Assembly (NCBI RefSeq): GCF_002243175.1 | Contig: NZ_NDYF01000003.1 | Span: 61,426-125,425, forward strand | DNA: 64,000 nt | Direction of reading: 5' to 3' | DNA from: Finegoldia magna_J | GTDB taxonomy: Bacteria; Bacillota; Clostridia; Tissierellales; Peptoniphilaceae | In this document: positions 50,186-59,958 of the stretch, in pieces | How positions within the stretch are numbered: position 1 is the stretch's first letter | Layout of the letters: the number at the start of each line of letters is the position of its first letter | The notes under the pieces: generated by a model | Told to the model about the DNA's origin: nothing | Seen by the model: the letters and a program-made list of their open reading frames with translations, nothing else | Databases searched by the model: none | Made by a program: the position numbers and the translations under genes

Positions 50186-51571
50186 TTATTCCACAATCAT
50201 CTTTGCAAGAACATCAGGGTTTCCACAACCTGTAGTCAAGACCATGTCATTGTCAGAAACTTTAGAACGAATATAATCACGTGCTTCTTCAAAAGTTTTG
50301 TAGTATTTTGCATTTACGCCATTTTTAACTAGTTTTTCGACCAAATCTGTGGAATGAATGCTGCTGTCAAATTTTTCCCTTGCAGCGTATATTTCAGTTA
50401 CTATAACCTCATCACAATCATAGAATGCATTGGCAAAATCATCCAATAGCATCTTAGTTCTTGAGTAAGTGTGGGGTTGGAATACGCAGTAGAATTTACC
50501 CTTTTTGTGCTCATCTAATGCTTTCAATGTATTTTTGATTTCAGTAGGGTGATGGCCGTAATCGGTCTTTATTTCACAACCTTTGTAAAATCCTACAGTT
50601 TCCATTCTTCTATGAAGATTTTGGTATTCTTTCATATTCTTTCTTATAGTGTCGATATCGATGTGGAATTCGTAACATGCGATAATCGCAGCCGCTGCAT
50701 CGTATATGTTGTGACGTCCAATTATAGAAAGTGAGAATTCTTCGTCTTTGTCGAATTTTTCAGATGAAATTACAAAAGTAGGATTGCCATTTTCATTAAA
50801 AGTTATATCGTGGACGTTGTAATCAGCTTTTTCATTGTCAATACCAAATGTTATGATTTCTCCTTTGATATGAGACAGTAATGGTTCACAGTTTTTGTCG
50901 TCTATGTTTATAATCGCTTTGGAATTTTCGTCCAAGTTTTTCATGTAGCCAATGAATGTTGCAACAATGTGGTTCAAATCTTTATAGTAATCCAAGTGAT
51001 CTTCATCGATATTCAAAATAATAGCCATTGAAGGATAGTAGTTGAGAATATTTGCTTTATATTCACAAGCTTCTGTAAGCATGTATTCGCTATTTCCACA
51101 GTGAACATTGCCTTGAATTTCGTCTAATTTTCCACCTAAAAGTATAGATGGATCCACTTTTGCATCGATTAAAATCTTCGCGATCATTGATGTTGTAGTT
51201 GATTTACCGTGAGATCCACTAACTCCAATGGAGTACTTGTAATTTCTCATAAGTGCGCCAAGGAAAACTCCTCTACTTACCACGTCTACTCCAAGCTCTC
51301 TTGCAGCGATTAATTCTTCGTTGTCGTCTAAGATTGCATCAGTGTATACTATTAAGTCAGGATTTTTGATATTTTCTCTTCTTTGTCCGATAAATATTTC
51401 AACTCCTAGACTTTTTAGTCTATTAGTTTCGTCGGATTCTTCTCTGTCGCTCCCAGAAACTTTGTATCCGTAATGGTTCAACAATTCAGCTATACCACTC
51501 ATTGATATTCCGCCGATTCCTATAAAATGTATATATTTAAATTTGTGCTCTTCTATATTAAAATTGAACAT
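50186..51571 (-). CDS. murC: UDP-N-acetylmuramate-L-alanine ligase
   Basis: 461 residues. Adds L-alanine to UDP-MurNAc, the first step of the peptidoglycan stem. Rossmann-like start IHFIGIGGISMSGIAELL, P-loop VSGSHGKSTTTSMI at about 113-126, the central-domain TEACEYKANILNYYPSMAIILNIDEDHLDYY, and the C-terminal CVFQPHTYSRTKMLLDDFANAF and TTGCGNPD. AAGGAGGGG ribosome binding site 5 bp before the ATG. Divergent from the pyridoxamine-kinase gene. Confidence 0.96.
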   Translation of the reverse strand: MFNFNIEEHKFKYIHFIGIGGISMSGIAELLNHYGYKVSGSDREESDETNRLKSLGVEIFIGQRRENIKNPDLIVYTDAILDDNEELIAARELGVDVVSRGVFLGALMRNYKYSIGVSGSHGKSTTTSMIAKILIDAKVDPSILLGGKLDEIQGNVHCGNSEYMLTEACEYKANILNYYPSMAIILNIDEDHLDYYKDLNHIVATFIGYMKNLDENSKAIINIDDKNCEPLLSHIKGEIITFGIDNEKADYNVHDITFNENGNPTFVISSEKFDKDEEFSLSIIGRHNIYDAAAAIIACYEFHIDIDTIRKNMKEYQNLHRRMETVGFYKGCEIKTDYGHHPTEIKNTLKALDEHKKGKFYCVFQPHTYSRTKMLLDDFANAFYDCDEVIVTEIYAAREKFDSSIHSTDLVEKLVKNGVNAKYYKTFEEARDYIRSKVSDNDMVLTTGCGNPDVLAKMIVE

Positions 51572-51717
51572 AAGCCCCTCCTTATTTCCACCTGATATTA
51601 TATCACAAAAAATTGAGAAAATTTGAGCTTTTCAGAGCTTGAAAATCTACAAAATGATTAAGATTTATTTGATATACAAATACGCTTTTAGTGTTATAAT
51701 TAGATGGAGGAGAGAAG

Positions 51718-52503
51718 ATGAAAGATATATTACTAATCAACGATATGCCAGGATATGGGAGAGTCGCTCTTAGTTGTATGATTCCTGTCTTGAGCAACAA
51801 AGGTAAAAGCGTTTTTAATCTGCCAACGGCTGTTGTAAGTAACACATTGGATTACGGCAAATTTGCTATATTAGATACGACAGAATACATGAAACAAGCT
51901 ACAAAAGTTTGGGAAGAATTGGATTTTAGCTTTGATTTGATAGCTACTGGATTTTTATATAGTTTAGAACAAGTGGACATAATCAAAGATTTTATCGCAA
52001 AACAAAAAAACTCACCAGATGTTATTGTGGATCCTATTATGGCAGACAATGGCAAACTGTACAATGGATTGGACGAAGATAACATTGAAAATTTTAGAAA
52101 ACTTATCGACGTAGCTACAGTAATTATTCCAAATGAAACTGAAGCTAGAATGATAACTAGTAAGATGGATGAACCGATTAACGATGTGGCAGAAAAACTT
52201 ATACAAATGGGCGCCAAATATGCCGTTATTACAAGCGTAGAAGAAAATGATGAGCATTTTGTTTTCTGTATGGATGAGCATTTTGTATCAGATAAAATCT
52301 ATTATGAATACATCGACACATCCTATGCGGGAACGGGGGATTTGTTTTCAGCGTTATTCATAAGTCAGTATTCAGAAAACAAATCGATTTTTGAATCGGC
52401 AAAGTATGCTAGTTTGAAGACTACAGAACTACTGAAGCTTTCATTGGATATTAGGGACAAGGCACGAGGACTGCCAATAGAAAGATTTATAGATATTTTG
52501 TAA
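51718..52503 (+). CDS. Pyridoxamine kinase, PdxY/PdxK-like (ribokinase fold)
   Basis: 261 residues. ILLINDMPGYGRVALSCMIPVLSNKG is the start seen in Firmicute pyridoxamine kinases (DMPGYG in place of the DxxGGAG of ThiD). The VDPIMADNGKLY metal/phosphate segment, PNETEARMIT and the catalytic YAGTGDLFSALFI (anion hole and Asp) follow in family order. It phosphorylates pyridoxal, pyridoxine or pyridoxamine for PLP supply, which selA in this window also needs. GGAGGAG ribosome binding site. Confidence 0.9.
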   Translation: MKDILLINDMPGYGRVALSCMIPVLSNKGKSVFNLPTAVVSNTLDYGKFAILDTTEYMKQATKVWEELDFSFDLIATGFLYSLEQVDIIKDFIAKQKNSPDVIVDPIMADNGKLYNGLDEDNIENFRKLIDVATVIIPNETEARMITSKMDEPINDVAEKLIQMGAKYAVITSVEENDEHFVFCMDEHFVSDKIYYEYIDTSYAGTGDLFSALFISQYSENKSIFESAKYASLKTTELLKLSLDIRDKARGLPIERFIDIL

Positions 52504-52546
52504 TTTAGAATTATCAAATATTTATTAGAAATCAATGAATATATCG

Positions 52547-52575
52547 TTGTAAATTGTATATTCAATTGTTATAAT
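52547..52575 (+). promoter_or_regulatory. Promoter of the YitT-family gene
   Basis: TTGTAA (52547-52552) and TATAAT (52570-52575), 17 bp apart. Confidence 0.7.
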
Positions 52576-52604
52576 ATTATTGCATAAAATACTAGGGGGA
52601 TAAT

Positions 52605-53477
52605 ATGATTGATTTAGACGCTTTAGAAAAGAGAAATAAAAGAAAAAGCGTGATTATGATGGCAGTAGGCGTAATCCTTATTGCATTGGGAATTCATTTT
52701 TTCTTGGCACCAAATAAATTGTCATTAGGTGGGGCAGCTGGTATGGCAATTGTAATAAGTAATTTCGTTCCTATTTCGACGGGTCCTATTTTGATTATCA
52801 TCAACACGGTTTTATTTATTGTAGGATTTATCATGCTTGGAAAGGCATTTGGACTTAAAACTATAATTTGTTCATTGGGACTTAGTTTATTGGTGTGGAT
52901 TTTGGATATTTTATTTCCGATGGAAAAACCATTGTTTGAAGGAAAAATGATTCAATTGATTGCAGCAGTAATGATCTATGGAACAGGAGTAGGGATTGTA
53001 CTTAATAATTACGCCTCAACAGGCGGCTCTGACATATTCGCTAAGATATTGAACAAATACTTGGGAATTGAGTTGGGTAAAGGATGTTTGATGGTGGATT
53101 TCCTTATCACATTATCAGCATGGTATGCCTACGGAACAGAAATAGCTATATACTCACTTGTAGGTACTGTACTTAACGGTTTAATAATAGATTTTACTAT
53201 TAATGGGATGAATACATCAAAACTTTGCACGATTACCACATCAAAGCCTGATGAAGTAAGCAAATTCTTAGTAGACAATCTTACAAGATCTGCTAACATT
53301 TACACAGCAAAGGGTGCTTATTCAGGCATGGAAAAAGAAATCGTTCAAACAGTTGTAAGCAACAGAGATTTTATTATGTTAAAAAAATACATCCAAGAAA
53401 TAGACCCATTAGCTTTCGTTATTGTATGTAATGCAAGTGAAACATACGGTTGGAGATGGAGAAATATAATAGAGTAA
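52605..53477 (+). CDS. YitT-family membrane protein (DUF161/DUF2179)
   Basis: 290 residues. Five or so N-terminal membrane helices with MMAVGVILIALGIHFFLAPNKLSLGGAAGMAIV (the family start with its GG motif) and ASTGGSDIFAKIL in the middle, then a C-terminal soluble DUF2179 domain (about 205-290) with the TRSANIYTAKGAYSGMEKEIVQTVV and EIDPLAFVIVCNASETYGWRW signatures. Function is not established. Ribosome binding site AGGGGG. Confidence 0.9.
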   Translation: MIDLDALEKRNKRKSVIMMAVGVILIALGIHFFLAPNKLSLGGAAGMAIVISNFVPISTGPILIIINTVLFIVGFIMLGKAFGLKTIICSLGLSLLVWILDILFPMEKPLFEGKMIQLIAAVMIYGTGVGIVLNNYASTGGSDIFAKILNKYLGIELGKGCLMVDFLITLSAWYAYGTEIAIYSLVGTVLNGLIIDFTINGMNTSKLCTITTSKPDEVSKFLVDNLTRSANIYTAKGAYSGMEKEIVQTVVSNRDFIMLKKYIQEIDPLAFVIVCNASETYGWRWRNIIE

Positions 53478-53490
53478 TTTAATTGAAGAT

Positions 53491-53537
53491 AACCTTAGAT
53501 TATTAGTTTGAATAAACTTTTAATCTGAGGTTTTTTT
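53491..53537 (+). terminator. Intrinsic terminator of the YitT-family gene
   Basis: AACCTTAGATTA pairs with TAATCTGAGGTT (one G-U) across a loop of 18 nt, then seven T residues. Confidence 0.82.
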
Positions 53538-53594
53538 AGTGGGAAAGAAGAGTAGGGAAAAAACAATTAGGGAAAAATTTTAAAACAGCTCAAA

Positions 53595-53626
53595 AAAAAG
53601 ATGTGTGAAAAATCACACATCTTTTT
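53595..53626 (-). terminator. Terminator of the glycine reductase operon
   Basis: AAAAAGATGTGTGA/TCACACATCTTTTT, a perfect 14-bp stem with an AAAA loop and T-runs on both strands, just past grdD. Confidence 0.88.
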
Positions 53627-53640
53627 AAAAGCCTATAGAA

Positions 53641-54786
53641 TTATTCTATATAACCATTTTGTTTTAGTATTTGTGATGCTTTATCTAAGTTTGCATCAGA
53701 CACTTGAACGATTGGACCAGTACAGCCCATACCGCTTTCAGCGTATATATTTTCTTTCCATAAAGCTTGAACAGCATCTTCAATTTCAAGAATATCAATT
53801 CCTGAGATTGTTGCAGATACAACTTCTTTGTCTGGCATTTTAACTTCTTCAGAAGATTCCTTTGGAGCTTCTTTCTTAGTTAAAGAATCTAAGATGCCTT
53901 TGAAGTCAGCCTTTTCAGCTTGTTTATAGATAGATTTTTTATTGTTATCAATTCCACCAGCTACTGTTTGGTAAGCATATTTTAAAGCATTTGCAACTAC
54001 AGGAGCACCTGAAGCACGAGATACTATAAATATGTTTCTTTCGTAGCCTTCACCGATACCAGGACCATATCCAAAACCAGTAGTTTCGTAGTTACCACCT
54101 GATGTGAATGAACCAAACATCTTCATTAATAAGTTACCTGTTAATGAATCAGTTACCATTACATCACAGCTTCCCATAAGAAGGTCATTACCTCTCATTA
54201 CGATACCACCGTCAGCTCTTTGGCTTTCAGCAAATTCGATATCAAATCCGTTGTCTTTGAAGTGTTTCAAAGCTTTTTCTACTTGTCTTGCACCATCGAT
54301 ATTTAAAATACCAACTGTTGGTTTTGCGATACCACAAGATTTAGCTGCGATAACACCTGCAACTGCATTTCTTACCATAGCTTTTGTTCTTTCTGTATCA
54401 CTAGTTCCTGTAGTAGTAGCTAAGAACATTTCTTTGCCAGTACCAGGAGTGATTACTCTACCAACTGTTGAAACACCGATAGGGAAGTTGTAGTGAAGAG
54501 TTACACAGGCTTGAATTTCACCACTGTCTAGTAATTCTTCCATCTTTTTGTACATATCTTCATCGTTATCAACTTCATAAGTTTCATGTTCATCATCAAC
54601 TTTTTCACCGATAACAACTACTTCAAAAAGATCAGAATCAGCTAATTCAATAGCTTTTTTCATGTTTTCAACACCGTGTTCACTACCTAAAGTAGTAAGA
54701 CCGATTTTTACTTTCTTACCAAATTTTCCGCTTTCGATAGCTTCAGATATTTCAAGAAATACTTCGGAAATTTTTTTATTATCCAT
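53641..54786 (-). CDS. grdD: Glycine reductase component C, alpha subunit
   Basis: 381 residues. With GrdC it takes the carboxymethyl-selenoether from GrdA and releases acetyl phosphate. The core is PlsX/phosphotransacetylase-like: KIGLTTLGSEHGVENM, the GIAKPTVGILNIDGARQVEKAL segment, RADGGIVMRGNDLLMGSCDVMVTDSLTGNLLMKMF and GNYETTGFGYGPGIG. The C terminus has GMGCTGPIV with Cys355, the expected acetyl-thioester cysteine. Ribosome binding site GAGGTG; 10 bp after grdC. Last gene of the operon. Confidence 0.94.
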   Translation of the reverse strand: MDNKKISEVFLEISEAIESGKFGKKVKIGLTTLGSEHGVENMKKAIELADSDLFEVVVIGEKVDDEHETYEVDNDEDMYKKMEELLDSGEIQACVTLHYNFPIGVSTVGRVITPGTGKEMFLATTTGTSDTERTKAMVRNAVAGVIAAKSCGIAKPTVGILNIDGARQVEKALKHFKDNGFDIEFAESQRADGGIVMRGNDLLMGSCDVMVTDSLTGNLLMKMFGSFTSGGNYETTGFGYGPGIGEGYERNIFIVSRASGAPVVANALKYAYQTVAGGIDNNKKSIYKQAEKADFKGILDSLTKKEAPKESSEEVKMPDKEVVSATISGIDILEIEDAVQALWKENIYAESGMGCTGPIVQVSDANLDKASQILKQNGYIE

Positions 54787-54796
54787 GTCTACACCT

Positions 54797-56344
54797 CTAT
54801 TCTGCTAAAAGATTTTCAGCTAGTTTTCTCATGGATTCTGCGATTACTTTCTTAATTTGATCCTTTTCTGATTCAGATGAAACTGATGATTCATCTTCCA
54901 TTTTACCATCATTTCTTTCCATAACGATAGATACACCATCAAATAAGTTAGTCATTCTACCTAGGAACAAACTACCTTTACCAACGAACATTACTCTGTT
55001 GTAATCTCCTTCAGTTAAGTCTTTAATAGCATGTCCTGCATAAGGAATACCTGATGGGATGTGTCCTTGTGTTGGAGCCCAACCTACTAAGCCTTTTTCT
55101 TTAATGAAATTAGCTAATTCTTTTCTGTCTAAGTCTCCTTGTTTAACAGCAAGGGCAGCGATCATCTTATAGTTAGCTTCAGGAACATTTCCAGCTCCGG
55201 CAGGTTTAGTGATATCTGGGTTTTGCATTTCTACAGAGTATTTATCTACATCAGTAATCTTTAATCCATTTTCTTCTAATGAATGAGATACTAAGCTTGA
55301 GATAACTGCTTGTGGTGAAGAACCAGTCTTAACTGTGTGACGTCCTACGATGTCAGTTCTTAATACTGGGTGAACACCATCATTTTCTGAGATTAAAATT
55401 GCAAATCCACCAACTACGTCTTCAAGAACTGGGAAGCCCTTCTTAACGTGGTCTTTAGCGTTCATACCTAATTTAGCAGTTGAACCACCTGCTACTACCA
55501 TAACATTCTTATAAACACCAGATTTAACTAAAGCACTTGCTTCGATTAATGAGTGAATAGGAGCTGCACAGAATCCTCTTGTATCAGAGCCTGTTGCATT
55601 TTGTAATCCTACGATTTCAGCGATAGATTTAGCGAAGTTACCGCCACCTCTTTGGTTAACGTCTCCGCAGGCTTCTTCTGAACATTCGATTACATAATCT
55701 ATATCATCTCTGTTAATGTCGTTCTTAGTAACTAATTCTACAGCTGCTAATACACCTGAAGCTTTTACTACTAAGTTTTCGAACATTGTGTGAGCGCTTA
55801 AGTTTACGTCGATATCATGAGCTGCTTTGATATAACCACATACTTTGCCGTCATGGTATAAAGCTTCTGCCATGTGAGTGTCGAATAATTCTTGAGCATT
55901 TGAAATATCAGATCCTTTTAGGTGACCGAAATATGGTTCTAAAATAGGATATTCTTTTTCGATAACTGGTTTGATTTCGTTTACGAATTCTTCAGAAAGT
56001 TTTACTAAGTCGAATGCATCAGACATTTGTAATAATGCGATGAATACGTCTTGTTTTACGATTTTACCCATTTTACCATCAGCCTTACCTTCTTCGTAAG
56101 AGTGATTAGTAAATGGCATTTCGTAGTTTTCAAGTTCTTGAGGAGATACATTTCCTATATAAACTTGGTTAGGAAGATATTTTACTACCTCATCAAAACT
56201 TCTAATGTGTTTTCCAACTTCTTTTAAGAATTCAGAATCTGGGTTTACTACTCTTTCAGTTTGACATGTTGATCCATTTTGGATAATCATATCAGGAGTG
56301 TTGACTAATACATAGCCAGCTCCCTTTAATACTGGAAAATTCAT
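54797..56344 (-). CDS. grdC: Glycine reductase component C, beta subunit
   Basis: 515 residues. Partner of GrdD in acetyl phosphate formation. N terminus FPVLKGAGYVLVNTPDMIIQNGSTCQTERVVNPDSEFL is the family start. The body resembles beta-ketoacyl synthase-like enzymes: GGGNFAKSIAEIVGLQNATGSDTRGFCAAPIHSL has a likely catalytic Cys, and a conserved VGWAPTQGHIPSGIPYAGHAI follows. AGGAG lies about 12 bp before the ATG. 39 bp separate it from grdB. Confidence 0.95.
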   Translation of the reverse strand: MNFPVLKGAGYVLVNTPDMIIQNGSTCQTERVVNPDSEFLKEVGKHIRSFDEVVKYLPNQVYIGNVSPQELENYEMPFTNHSYEEGKADGKMGKIVKQDVFIALLQMSDAFDLVKLSEEFVNEIKPVIEKEYPILEPYFGHLKGSDISNAQELFDTHMAEALYHDGKVCGYIKAAHDIDVNLSAHTMFENLVVKASGVLAAVELVTKNDINRDDIDYVIECSEEACGDVNQRGGGNFAKSIAEIVGLQNATGSDTRGFCAAPIHSLIEASALVKSGVYKNVMVVAGGSTAKLGMNAKDHVKKGFPVLEDVVGGFAILISENDGVHPVLRTDIVGRHTVKTGSSPQAVISSLVSHSLEENGLKITDVDKYSVEMQNPDITKPAGAGNVPEANYKMIAALAVKQGDLDRKELANFIKEKGLVGWAPTQGHIPSGIPYAGHAIKDLTEGDYNRVMFVGKGSLFLGRMTNLFDGVSIVMERNDGKMEDESSVSSESEKDQIKKVIAESMRKLAENLLAE

Positions 56345-56383
56345 CTGTTAACTATTCTCCTTTATTATTTATTTATATTTGAA

Positions 56384-57694
56384 TTAGTCTTCAAAAACTG
56401 TTTGATCTTCTACCTCTGTAGTTAAAGCGTTTAATGCTTTCATAACAATCTTTTTACGAAGGCTATATTCTTCTTCTTTAGTTAATGCTGGGTTTCCTAA
56501 TGGGTGAGGAATAGCAATAGCTGGGACAATTCTGTTAGCACCTACTGTTAATGAGATAGGAGTAACTGTACAAATATGAACAACAGGAAGTCCTGTACGT
56601 TCAATTGCTTTTACCATCGTTGCACCGCAACGTGTACAAGTACCTCAGGTACTAGTAAGAACAACTGCGTCTACGTTGTCAGCTAATAATTTTTCACCAA
56701 TTTCAGTACCGAAAGCATCAGCGTTAGCAACGGCAGTACCGTTACCTACAGTTGAATACCAAGTTTCGTGTAATGAACCGATAACGCCTTCTTTTTCTAA
56801 TTCTCTCATAACGTCGATAGGCAATACTCTGTCTCCATCTTCGTTAGCGTATACTGGGTCGTATCCACCGTGAGCTGTTTCTGAGTTTTCAGCTGTTAAA
56901 TCATTGATTCCTGAGAAATCATAAGAACCGTATTTAGTTGCTGAAGATGATTCGATGTGGTCTGGGTTTCCTTTTGGAACTGTACCACCAGAAGTTACAA
57001 GAGCGATTCTTGCTTTTGATAAATCTTTGATAGCTTTACCAGGTTCAACTCTGTCGAATGCAGGCATTGGATATTCTGTTTCGAATTCTTCGCCATTAAT
57101 TTTCTTAATAAGCATTTCAACAGCTCTTTGAGAACCGATTTTGTCTGAGAAGAAGTTAACACGAACTCCTCTTTCGATATATCCTTCTTCTTTAGGAGCG
57201 CCAATTTCTTCTCCCTTAGCAACCTTAGGACCTAATTTACCGATTTTCTTCATAGCGTCTCTCATACCAGCGGCACTATTCTTAGTTTCTACGATATAAA
57301 CGTCCTTTTTGTACATATCTGCACCTGGGTTTTCAGGATACATACCTGTTAATACAGGGATATTTAATTCATCTTTAACTGCTTTAGCCATTGTACCAGC
57401 AGCAACACCATATCTACCAGCGTTGAATGCAGGACCAGTTACTACGAAGTCTGGATTAGCTTCTTTAATCATTTCCAATACTTCTTTTTGAGCAGCTTCC
57501 ATATTTTCACCGAAATATGAGTCACCACATACTACAGTTCTAACTACTTCGAAATCTTCTCCCAATGCTTTTTGCAATTGAGCTGAGATAGGAGGTAATT
57601 GTTCTGCTATAAATGGTTTTGTATCAGCTTTTTCTTCTCCACCAATACCAGCGAAGAATTGGTTTATATAATGAACAACTTTAATTTTATCCAT
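56384..57694 (-). CDS. grdB: Glycine reductase component B, gamma subunit, selenoprotein with in-frame TGA
   Basis: 436 residues when the TGA at 56647-56645 is read as selenocysteine (residue 350). Without recoding the gene would look like two open frames (to 56645, and from 56617). Proof of recoding: the same frame continues directly, and the residues around it, VVLTST-Sec-GTCTRCGATMV, match the known GrdB active site. GrdB binds the substrate amine after Schiff-base formation with the pyruvoyl group of GrdE, and its Sec receives the activated group. The start is VHYINQFFAGIGGEEKAD. A hairpin just after the TGA is a likely SECIS. Confidence 0.96.
56618..56647 (-). promoter_or_regulatory. Sec codon and putative bacterial SECIS of grdB
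   Basis: TGA at 56647-56645 is followed 12 nt later by CGTTGC-GGT-GCAACG (56632-56618), a perfect 6-bp stem with a GGU loop, the right size and distance for a bacterial SECIS recognised by SelB. Confidence 0.8.
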
Positions 57695-57712
57695 TAAGCT
57701 TACTTCCTTTCT

Positions 57713-58189
57713 TTATAAAAATTTACAATAATCGCTTCTGATATCGTTCATTTCTTCAGCGATTTCATCAACGTCAAGAACCATTTCCATCATACCAACT
57801 TGTTCATCATAAACGTCAGCATCGAATTGTTCTTTACATTCTTCTTCAACAACATGGTAAACTAACAATCCAAGTTCAACGCCTGCTAATGGGCCTGCGA
57901 ATGTTGGGTCACCTGCTGTTACTGTTTCAGCTGCAAGACCTGCAGCTTCAGCTTCTGCGGCACCTAGAAGAACCACTACGTTTTCAGCTCCGTATTGTTC
58001 AGCGAAGTCTTTAACTCTCTTTTGGTTTTCTAAGTCCATAGCTCCTGCACTAGTTCAGACGAAACATTCTGTAGATGAGAAAATTACTTCTGTGTTAGGA
58101 ACTGTGTTTACACATGTTTCAATTGCAAGACCTGGAATTCCATCACGGTCTCCAATTATGATAACTTTTTTATTTTCTAAAAATCCCAT
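57713..58189 (-). CDS. grdA: Glycine reductase selenoprotein A, in-frame TGA
   Basis: 158 residues including selenocysteine near residue 45. ATG at 58189 with GAAAGGAA before it; MGFLENKKVIIIGDRDGIPGLAIETCVNT is the family start. The TGA at 58057-58055 lies in ECFV-Sec-TSAGAMDLENQKR, the GrdA redox site, whose partner Cys is two residues before it (CFVU). GrdA is the carrier that takes the carboxymethyl group from component B and is re-reduced by thioredoxin. Unrecoded, only the fragment from ATG 58039 would be noticed. A nucleotide-identical copy of the C-terminal part occurs at 63665-64000. Confidence 0.96.
58055..58057 (-). other. Selenocysteine codon of grdA
   Basis: TGA read as Sec in the CFVU motif; the sequence downstream (CTAGTGCAGGAGC...) can form a short hairpin as SECIS. 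Confidence 0.85.
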
Positions 58190-58245
58190 AACTTTCCTTT
58201 CTTAAATTTAAATATATTTTGTTTTGAATAAATCTTTTTTATTAA

Positions 58246-59538
58246 TTAATAAGTTTTTGCTGTTAATCTGTTGAATCCTGTTTCGTTAGTAGCACCAGTA
58301 ATTGCTTGGATTTCTACTTCGATAGTACCGTCATCTTTTAATGCTCCATCAGATCCACCAGCGATAGTGTCAACGAATTGGATGTGACCAATTACTTTGT
58401 CCATCTTTGGTAAAGTGATGAATTGGTTAGCATTACCACCAGTTACTACTGCGTTTGCAGCTGGGTCAGCGTCTGCTAATGATTGAGAAGCACCGTCACG
58501 TCCTGCATATTCATCAGTGATGATAACAGTTTGGATTCCTTTACCTTCAATCTTCTTACAGTTCATGATTAAGTCAGTATCTGGGTTACCGAAACCTTCT
58601 TGTGATACGATAGCAGCGTCAGCTCCTAAGAATTCACAAAGTTTTGCAGTCATGTCAGAGTGTCTGATCTTATCCATCAAGTATACATTTTCGTTAGTAA
58701 TTACAACTCCTAAGAAGTTGATTGATTTACCGTGTTCTTTGTATAATTCTCTGATTACACCGTTGTTTAAGTGAACGTAAGTTGGGTTTTTGTCACAAGC
58801 ACTTACACAGTTACCTGAACAAATTGCTCCGTCCATGATTTCAGTTGGGTATAAGAAAGTTGGAATAATTTTCTTAGCGTCAACTCCATAAACATAAGTG
58901 TCGTGTAATAAACCTTGAGTTTGTAACATGTAAACATATACAACTTTTGGTAATTCTGGATATTGTTTAACTTGTTCTAAGATTGGAAGAGTTTCGAATG
59001 TTTCCCATTCATCTGCTTCTAAATCTTTTGCTAATCTACCGATGAAATCAGTGATTCTTAAACCAGCCATTCTAACTCCAGCTTCGTGATTGTGTTGTTT
59101 AACACCTTCAACTGGTTCGATAGTTACTACTAAGTTAACTGTCTTAGAGAATGGAGTGTATTCAGCACCTAAACCTGACATATCGATGATACCTTCTTGG
59201 AATCCTACGATTTTACCTGTTGTAACAACAGCCATGTCTTTAAGAGCGATAGTTTTACCTGAACCAACAGGATCAACTTTGTTTAATATTCCTGGGAATA
59301 TTTCTCCACCTTCAACTTTAACTCTTGGTTCGTTAACATCCTTAACTGGTGTTATACGAGTGCTTTCGCCTGGATGAGCGATATCAAAATCAATTGATTC
59401 TAAGTGTTCATCATCAGCTACACCTGATACATCTGCTAATTCTTTCTTATTAAGATACAAAATGTGGTCTTCGATTCTTGACTCACCTTCATCAAAGATG
59501 ATGTCTTTAATAAAAATCTTACCTAATTCAAGACGCAT
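58246..59538 (-). CDS. grdE: Glycine/sarcosine/betaine reductase component B proprotein (pyruvoyl)
   Basis: 430 residues. Proprotein cleaved between Asn243 and Cys244 in SGNCVSACDKNPTYVHLNNG, giving the alpha subunit and a beta subunit whose N-terminal Cys becomes the pyruvoyl group. That group makes a Schiff base with the amino group of glycine. The start is RLELGKIFIKDIIFDEGESRI; conserved YTPFSKTVNLVV and NHEAGVRMAGLRITDFIGRL also fit. Whether it serves glycine, sarcosine or betaine cannot be told from sequence alone, but the operon order with grdX, trxA and one set of grdABCD favours glycine. RBS AGGAGG. Confidence 0.94.
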   Translation of the reverse strand: MRLELGKIFIKDIIFDEGESRIEDHILYLNKKELADVSGVADDEHLESIDFDIAHPGESTRITPVKDVNEPRVKVEGGEIFPGILNKVDPVGSGKTIALKDMAVVTTGKIVGFQEGIIDMSGLGAEYTPFSKTVNLVVTIEPVEGVKQHNHEAGVRMAGLRITDFIGRLAKDLEADEWETFETLPILEQVKQYPELPKVVYVYMLQTQGLLHDTYVYGVDAKKIIPTFLYPTEIMDGAICSGNCVSACDKNPTYVHLNNGVIRELYKEHGKSINFLGVVITNENVYLMDKIRHSDMTAKLCEFLGADAAIVSQEGFGNPDTDLIMNCKKIEGKGIQTVIITDEYAGRDGASQSLADADPAANAVVTGGNANQFITLPKMDKVIGHIQFVDTIAGGSDGALKDDGTIEVEIQAITGATNETGFNRLTAKTY

Positions 59539-59569
59539 ATCTTAACCTCCTATAATAATTTTTTATTTA

Positions 59570-59600
59570 AACTCAATAGGGGAGTGACCCCTAATGAGTT
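59570..59600. other. Strong stem-loop between trxA and grdE
   Basis: AACTCA-A-TAGGGG pairs with CCCCTA-A-TGAGTT (one A-A mismatch) around AGTGA. It is much the strongest stem within the operon and has no long T-run on the minus strand, so it is more likely an mRNA-stability or partial-terminator element than a full stop. Confidence 0.6.
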
Positions 59601-59637
59601 TTTAACTAATTTACTTCTACTTTAATCTAGCTTGAGA

Positions 59638-59958
59638 TTAGTTGTAGTGTTTTTGGATCATTGCTTCTATGTTTTCCAAATTAGCGTCATCTTTATTGAT
59701 TTCATCAATTTTTTGACCGTCTTTGTACATTAACATAGTTGGTAATCCTAATACTTGTTGTTTGATAGCAACTCTTCTAGCTGAAGTAATGTTTAGTGAA
59801 CAGAATTTAATTTTGTCACCGTATTTTTCAGCTAATTCATGAACGCCTGGCATAAGTGCCTTACATGGTTCACATCCGTCACTCCAGAAGTCTACGAATA
59901 CTAATCCTTCAGCTTCTAATACTTCTGGTTCAAAAGTTTTCTTGTCTAATTCTAACAT
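59638..59958 (-). CDS. trxA: Glycine-reductase thioredoxin
   Basis: 106 residues. Thioredoxin fold with the active site FWSDGCEPCKALMP (Cys29 and Cys32; CEPC instead of CGPC), a variant seen in glycine reductase operons, and the cis-Pro LGLPTMLMY. It re-reduces GrdA during turnover. AGGAGG ribosome binding site. In the usual grdX-trxB-trxA-grdE order a thioredoxin reductase would lie between grdX and trxA; it is missing here, so trxB must be elsewhere. Confidence 0.94.
   Translation of the reverse strand: MLELDKKTFEPEVLEAEGLVFVDFWSDGCEPCKALMPGVHELAEKYGDKIKFCSLNITSARRVAIKQQVLGLPTMLMYKDGQKIDEINKDDANLENIEAMIQKHYN

Noticed and set aside
56384..57694. grdB as two separate genes or a frameshifted pseudogene
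   Set aside because: The frame is unbroken across the TGA, the flanking residues match the known GrdB Sec site, a SECIS-like hairpin follows, and selA is next to the operon.
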